In this document: positions 30,304 to 32,652 of the stretch, one piece after another
Layout: the number at the start of each line of letters is the position of its first letter
How positions within the stretch are numbered: the first letter of the stretch is position 1
NCBI RefSeq assembly: GCF_004323185.1
Contig: NZ_NAPS01000001.1
Location: forward strand, 3,327,684-3,360,335
Origin: Westiellopsis prolifica IICB1
GTDB taxonomy: Bacteria; Cyanobacteriota; Cyanobacteriia; Cyanobacteriales; Nostocaceae
DNA length: 32,652 bases
Reading direction: 5' to 3'
Translations under genes and position numbers: made by a program
Notes under the pieces: model-generated
What the model was told of the DNA's origin: nothing
Database searches by the model: none
The model's input: only the letters and a program-made list of their open reading frames with translations

Positions 30304-32556
30304 ATGATCAAAATTTTGTTGGTAGAAGACAATCCCGGTGATGTTCGTTTGTTGCAAGAATTTTTGTGGGATGTCACGACTGCACAGTTTCAATTAACAC
30401 CTGTTGAGCGATTAGAACAAACGCTGAAGTTGCTCAATCAAGAAAGTTTTGATGTCATTTTACTAGACCTTTCTTTGCCAGATAGTCAAGGTTTAGAAAC
30501 TTTTATCACTTTACATCATCAAGCACCAGCGATTCCAATTATTGTGCTGACTGGTTTGGATGATGAAAATTTAGCCCTGCGAGCTATGCAGCAGGGAGCG
30601 CAGGATTATTTGGTCAAGGGACAGGTGAGCGGTGATTTGTTGGTGCGCTGTATGCGCTATGCTATTGAAAGACAAAGAATTGAAGAAGCATTGCGCCAAA
30701 GCGAGGAAAGATTTCGAGTCGCGCTCAAAAATTCTCCGATTGTTGTTTTTAACCAAGATAAAGAATTACGTTATACCTGGGTTTACAATGCTTCCCCAGG
30801 TTTTATTAATGAAGAAATTTTAGGTAAACAAGATTTAGATCTGATTGCGGTTGCAGACGGTCAACTACTTTTTGATATTAAACAACGTGTATTATCAACA
30901 GGAATAGGAATAAGAAAAGAAGTATCAATAAATACTGCTCAAGGAATTAGATATTTTGATTTGACAATAGAACCGTTGCGAAATGAAGCACAAGAAGTTG
31001 TAGGGGTAACTTGTGCGAGTATTGACATTAGCGATCGCAAACTTGCGGAAGAAAAAATCCGTGAACAAGCTGCATTGTTAGATGTCACTACAGATGCTAT
31101 TTTTGTGCGAGATTTAGATAATCGTGTGATTTTCTGGAACAAAGGTGCGGAAAATCTCTACGGCTGGCTAGCCCATGAAGCTTACGAGAAAACAGTTATA
31201 GAACTTTTATACGACGATGAACCCCCAGAAGTATTAGAAACAGCACTTTTGGCAGTTATTAAACAAGGTAAATGGCAAGGGGAGTTAACTAGAATTACCA
31301 AAAGTGGTAAGAAAGTTTTAGTCTCTAGTCGTTGGAGTGTAGTTTGTCAAGAAGACGGAACACCAAAATCTATTCTCACCGTTGATACCGACATTACTGA
31401 TAAAAAACAGCTAGAAACCCAATTATTTCGCGCCCAACGTCTAGAAAGTATCGGTACTTTAGCCAGCGGTATCGCCCACGATCTCAACAATATTCTGACA
31501 CCGATTCTGGCTGTATCTCAACTATTGCCGTTGAAATTCCCCGATATTTATTCTGAACATCAACACTTGCTAGAAATACTCGAAGATAGTGCTAGACGTG
31601 GTGCGGATTTAGTCAAGCAAGTTTTGTCTTTTGCACGGGGTGTAGAAGGCAAGCGCATGACTCTGCAAGTCAAGCACTTAATTCGGGAAGTTGTCAAGAT
31701 TGTCAAACAAACTTTTCCCAAATCAATTGAAGTGTGTATGGATGTAGCACCAGATTTGTGGACAGTTTACGGAGATAGCACACAACTGCATCAAGTGCTG
31801 ATGAATCTTTGTGTCAACGCTCGTGATGCCATGCCAGATGGTGGAAGTTTGACAATTTCAGCAGAAAATTTATTTATTGATGAAAACTATGCTCGCATGA
31901 ACTTGGAAGCCAAAGTCGGCCCCTACACGATTATTACCGTGGCAGACACCGGTGTGGGTATTTCCAAGGAAATTATTGAGAGAATCTTTGAACCATTTTT
32001 TACCACCAAAGAATTAGGTAAAGGCACAGGTTTAGGACTTTCCACAGTTATCGGTATTGTTAAAAGCCACGGTGGTTTTGTCAATGTCCACAGTGAAATC
32101 GGGCTTGGTACTCAATTTAAAGTTTACTTACCAGCAGTACAGGGAGTAGAAATAGAGTTAACACCACAGTTAGAACCGCTAGCAGGTAAAGGAGAATTGA
32201 TTTTGGTCGTAGATGATGAACCTGCGATTCAAGAAATTACCACAGCATCACTAGAAATTCATAACTACAAAACTCTTGTTGCTACTGATGGTATCGAAGC
32301 GATCGCATTATATGCCCAGAATCGAGACAAAATTAGGGCTGTCCTCATGGATATCATGCTACCGTCTCTAGATGGAATCACAGCCATTCGGACTTTACAA
32401 AAAATCAATCCCGCAGTCAAAATTGTCGCCACAAGCGGACTAGCCTCCAGCAGTAAATTAGCAGAAGCATCAACTAGTAATATCAGTGGTTTTCTGGCAA
32501 AACCTTACACAGTCAAAGAATTATTATTGACTTTACAGAAAGTTCTGAATAGTTAG
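30304..32556 (+). CDS. Hybrid histidine kinase REC-PAS-PAS-HisKA-HATPase-REC
   Basis: A 750-residue soluble hybrid kinase. The N-terminal receiver (about 1-120) has VEDNPGD and D55 in VILLDLSLP. Two PAS domains follow (about 130-250, ending SIDISDRK; and about 255-375, ending DTDITDKK). The dimerisation box is LASGIAHDLNNILTPI with H392. The ATPase domain carries NLCVNARDAMPDGG, DTGVGI and GTGLGLSTVIGIV. A C-terminal receiver (about 630-748) has VVDDEP, D683 in VLMDIMLPSLDG, and FLAKPYT. The ATG is embedded in STRR2 DNA. The N-terminal receiver makes it a candidate next step in a relay after the Rcp1-type regulator and CBCR-like kinase, though this is only inferred from gene order. Confidence 0.93.
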   Translation: MIKILLVEDNPGDVRLLQEFLWDVTTAQFQLTPVERLEQTLKLLNQESFDVILLDLSLPDSQGLETFITLHHQAPAIPIIVLTGLDDENLALRAMQQGAQDYLVKGQVSGDLLVRCMRYAIERQRIEEALRQSEERFRVALKNSPIVVFNQDKELRYTWVYNASPGFINEEILGKQDLDLIAVADGQLLFDIKQRVLSTGIGIRKEVSINTAQGIRYFDLTIEPLRNEAQEVVGVTCASIDISDRKLAEEKIREQAALLDVTTDAIFVRDLDNRVIFWNKGAENLYGWLAHEAYEKTVIELLYDDEPPEVLETALLAVIKQGKWQGELTRITKSGKKVLVSSRWSVVCQEDGTPKSILTVDTDITDKKQLETQLFRAQRLESIGTLASGIAHDLNNILTPILAVSQLLPLKFPDIYSEHQHLLEILEDSARRGADLVKQVLSFARGVEGKRMTLQVKHLIREVVKIVKQTFPKSIEVCMDVAPDLWTVYGDSTQLHQVLMNLCVNARDAMPDGGSLTISAENLFIDENYARMNLEAKVGPYTIITVADTGVGISKEIIERIFEPFFTTKELGKGTGLGLSTVIGIVKSHGGFVNVHSEIGLGTQFKVYLPAVQGVEIELTPQLEPLAGKGELILVVDDEPAIQEITTASLEIHNYKTLVATDGIEAIALYAQNRDKIRAVLMDIMLPSLDGITAIRTLQKINPAVKIVATSGLASSSKLAEASTSNISGFLAKPYTVKELLLTLQKVLNS

Positions 32557-32564
32557 TTGGAAGG

Positions 32565-32631
32565 GATCGGGGATCGGGGATTGGGGATTGGGGATCGGGG
32601 ATCGGGGATTAGGGATCGGGGATCGGGGACA
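32565..32631. repeat. STRR1-like heptamer array
   Basis: About nine GGGGATC/GGGGATT heptamers follow the hybrid kinase stop, of the same kind as at 4590-4637 and 19088-19128. Confidence 0.9.
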
Positions 32632-32652
32632 ACGGAGCAGGGAGCTCTTAGC

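Overview
The window looks like chromosomal DNA of a filamentous, probably heterocyst-forming cyanobacterium (Nostocales). The evidence is abundant HIP1 octamers (GCGATCGC), heptanucleotide tandem repeats of the STRR1/STRR2/STRR3 type (TTGGTCA, CCCCAAT/CCCCGAT and CAGTTAT-like units) known from heterocystous cyanobacteria, a KdpA-B-F/G-C potassium pump operon, and a large share of sensor kinases. The genus cannot be fixed from the sequence alone. No rRNA, tRNA or complete transposase gene was seen.

Layout. 97-1386 (-) encodes a CobT-family protein carrying repeat-derived peptide insertions. 1971-4638 (+) is a compact unit of a galactokinase-like GHMP kinase, a GalU-like nucleotidyltransferase and a methyltransferase whose C-terminus is made of STRR DNA. 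5288-6529 (+) is a DUF4912 protein with a Rho_N-like N-terminus, preceded by a long structured leader and followed by a strong terminator. Then come a DUF2887/Rpn-family remnant that has lost its nuclease core, a short photolyase-like FAD-domain protein (-), a 200-bp nested-palindrome element, an anchored protein of unknown function (-), and an AIM24-family gene flanked by two inverted copies of one 95-bp MITE. A 44-48 residue ribbon-helix-helix protein precedes a 10-repeat CRISPR array with a recognisable leader but no cas genes. Next are a 370-bp nested inverted-repeat element and a 13-unit, 21-bp-phased array of palindromes just upstream of a type IA topoisomerase.

15105-16906 (-) is a histidine kinase/NarL-type regulator pair, divergent from the kdp operon (17350-22614). 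In that operon kdpA and kdpB are split by 389 bp of repeats, including a second array of 21-bp units. After a small membrane protein and a third MITE come a pentapeptide-repeat protein, a LipM-like lipoate/octanoyl ligase (-), a YbjN-domain protein (-), UreE (+) and a TauE/SafE transporter (-). The right end is a signalling cluster: an 863-residue kinase with a cyanobacteriochrome-like GAF domain, a translationally coupled Rcp1-type response regulator, and a hybrid REC-PAS-PAS-kinase-REC protein.

The most striking theme is repeat biology. At least four classes of small repeats (STRR heptamers, a GACGCGAT palindrome family, a GATCCCCGACTT hairpin family and MITE-like nested palindromes) fill most intergenic gaps, abut start and stop codons, and in several genes are translated in frame. 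The same peptide (NVGSNVET-F/R-IASG type) occurs in two unrelated proteins because both absorbed the same DNA palindrome. The best candidates for undescribed biology are this in-frame exaptation, the two 21-bp-phased dyad arrays, and the variant two-cysteine cyanobacteriochrome GAF.
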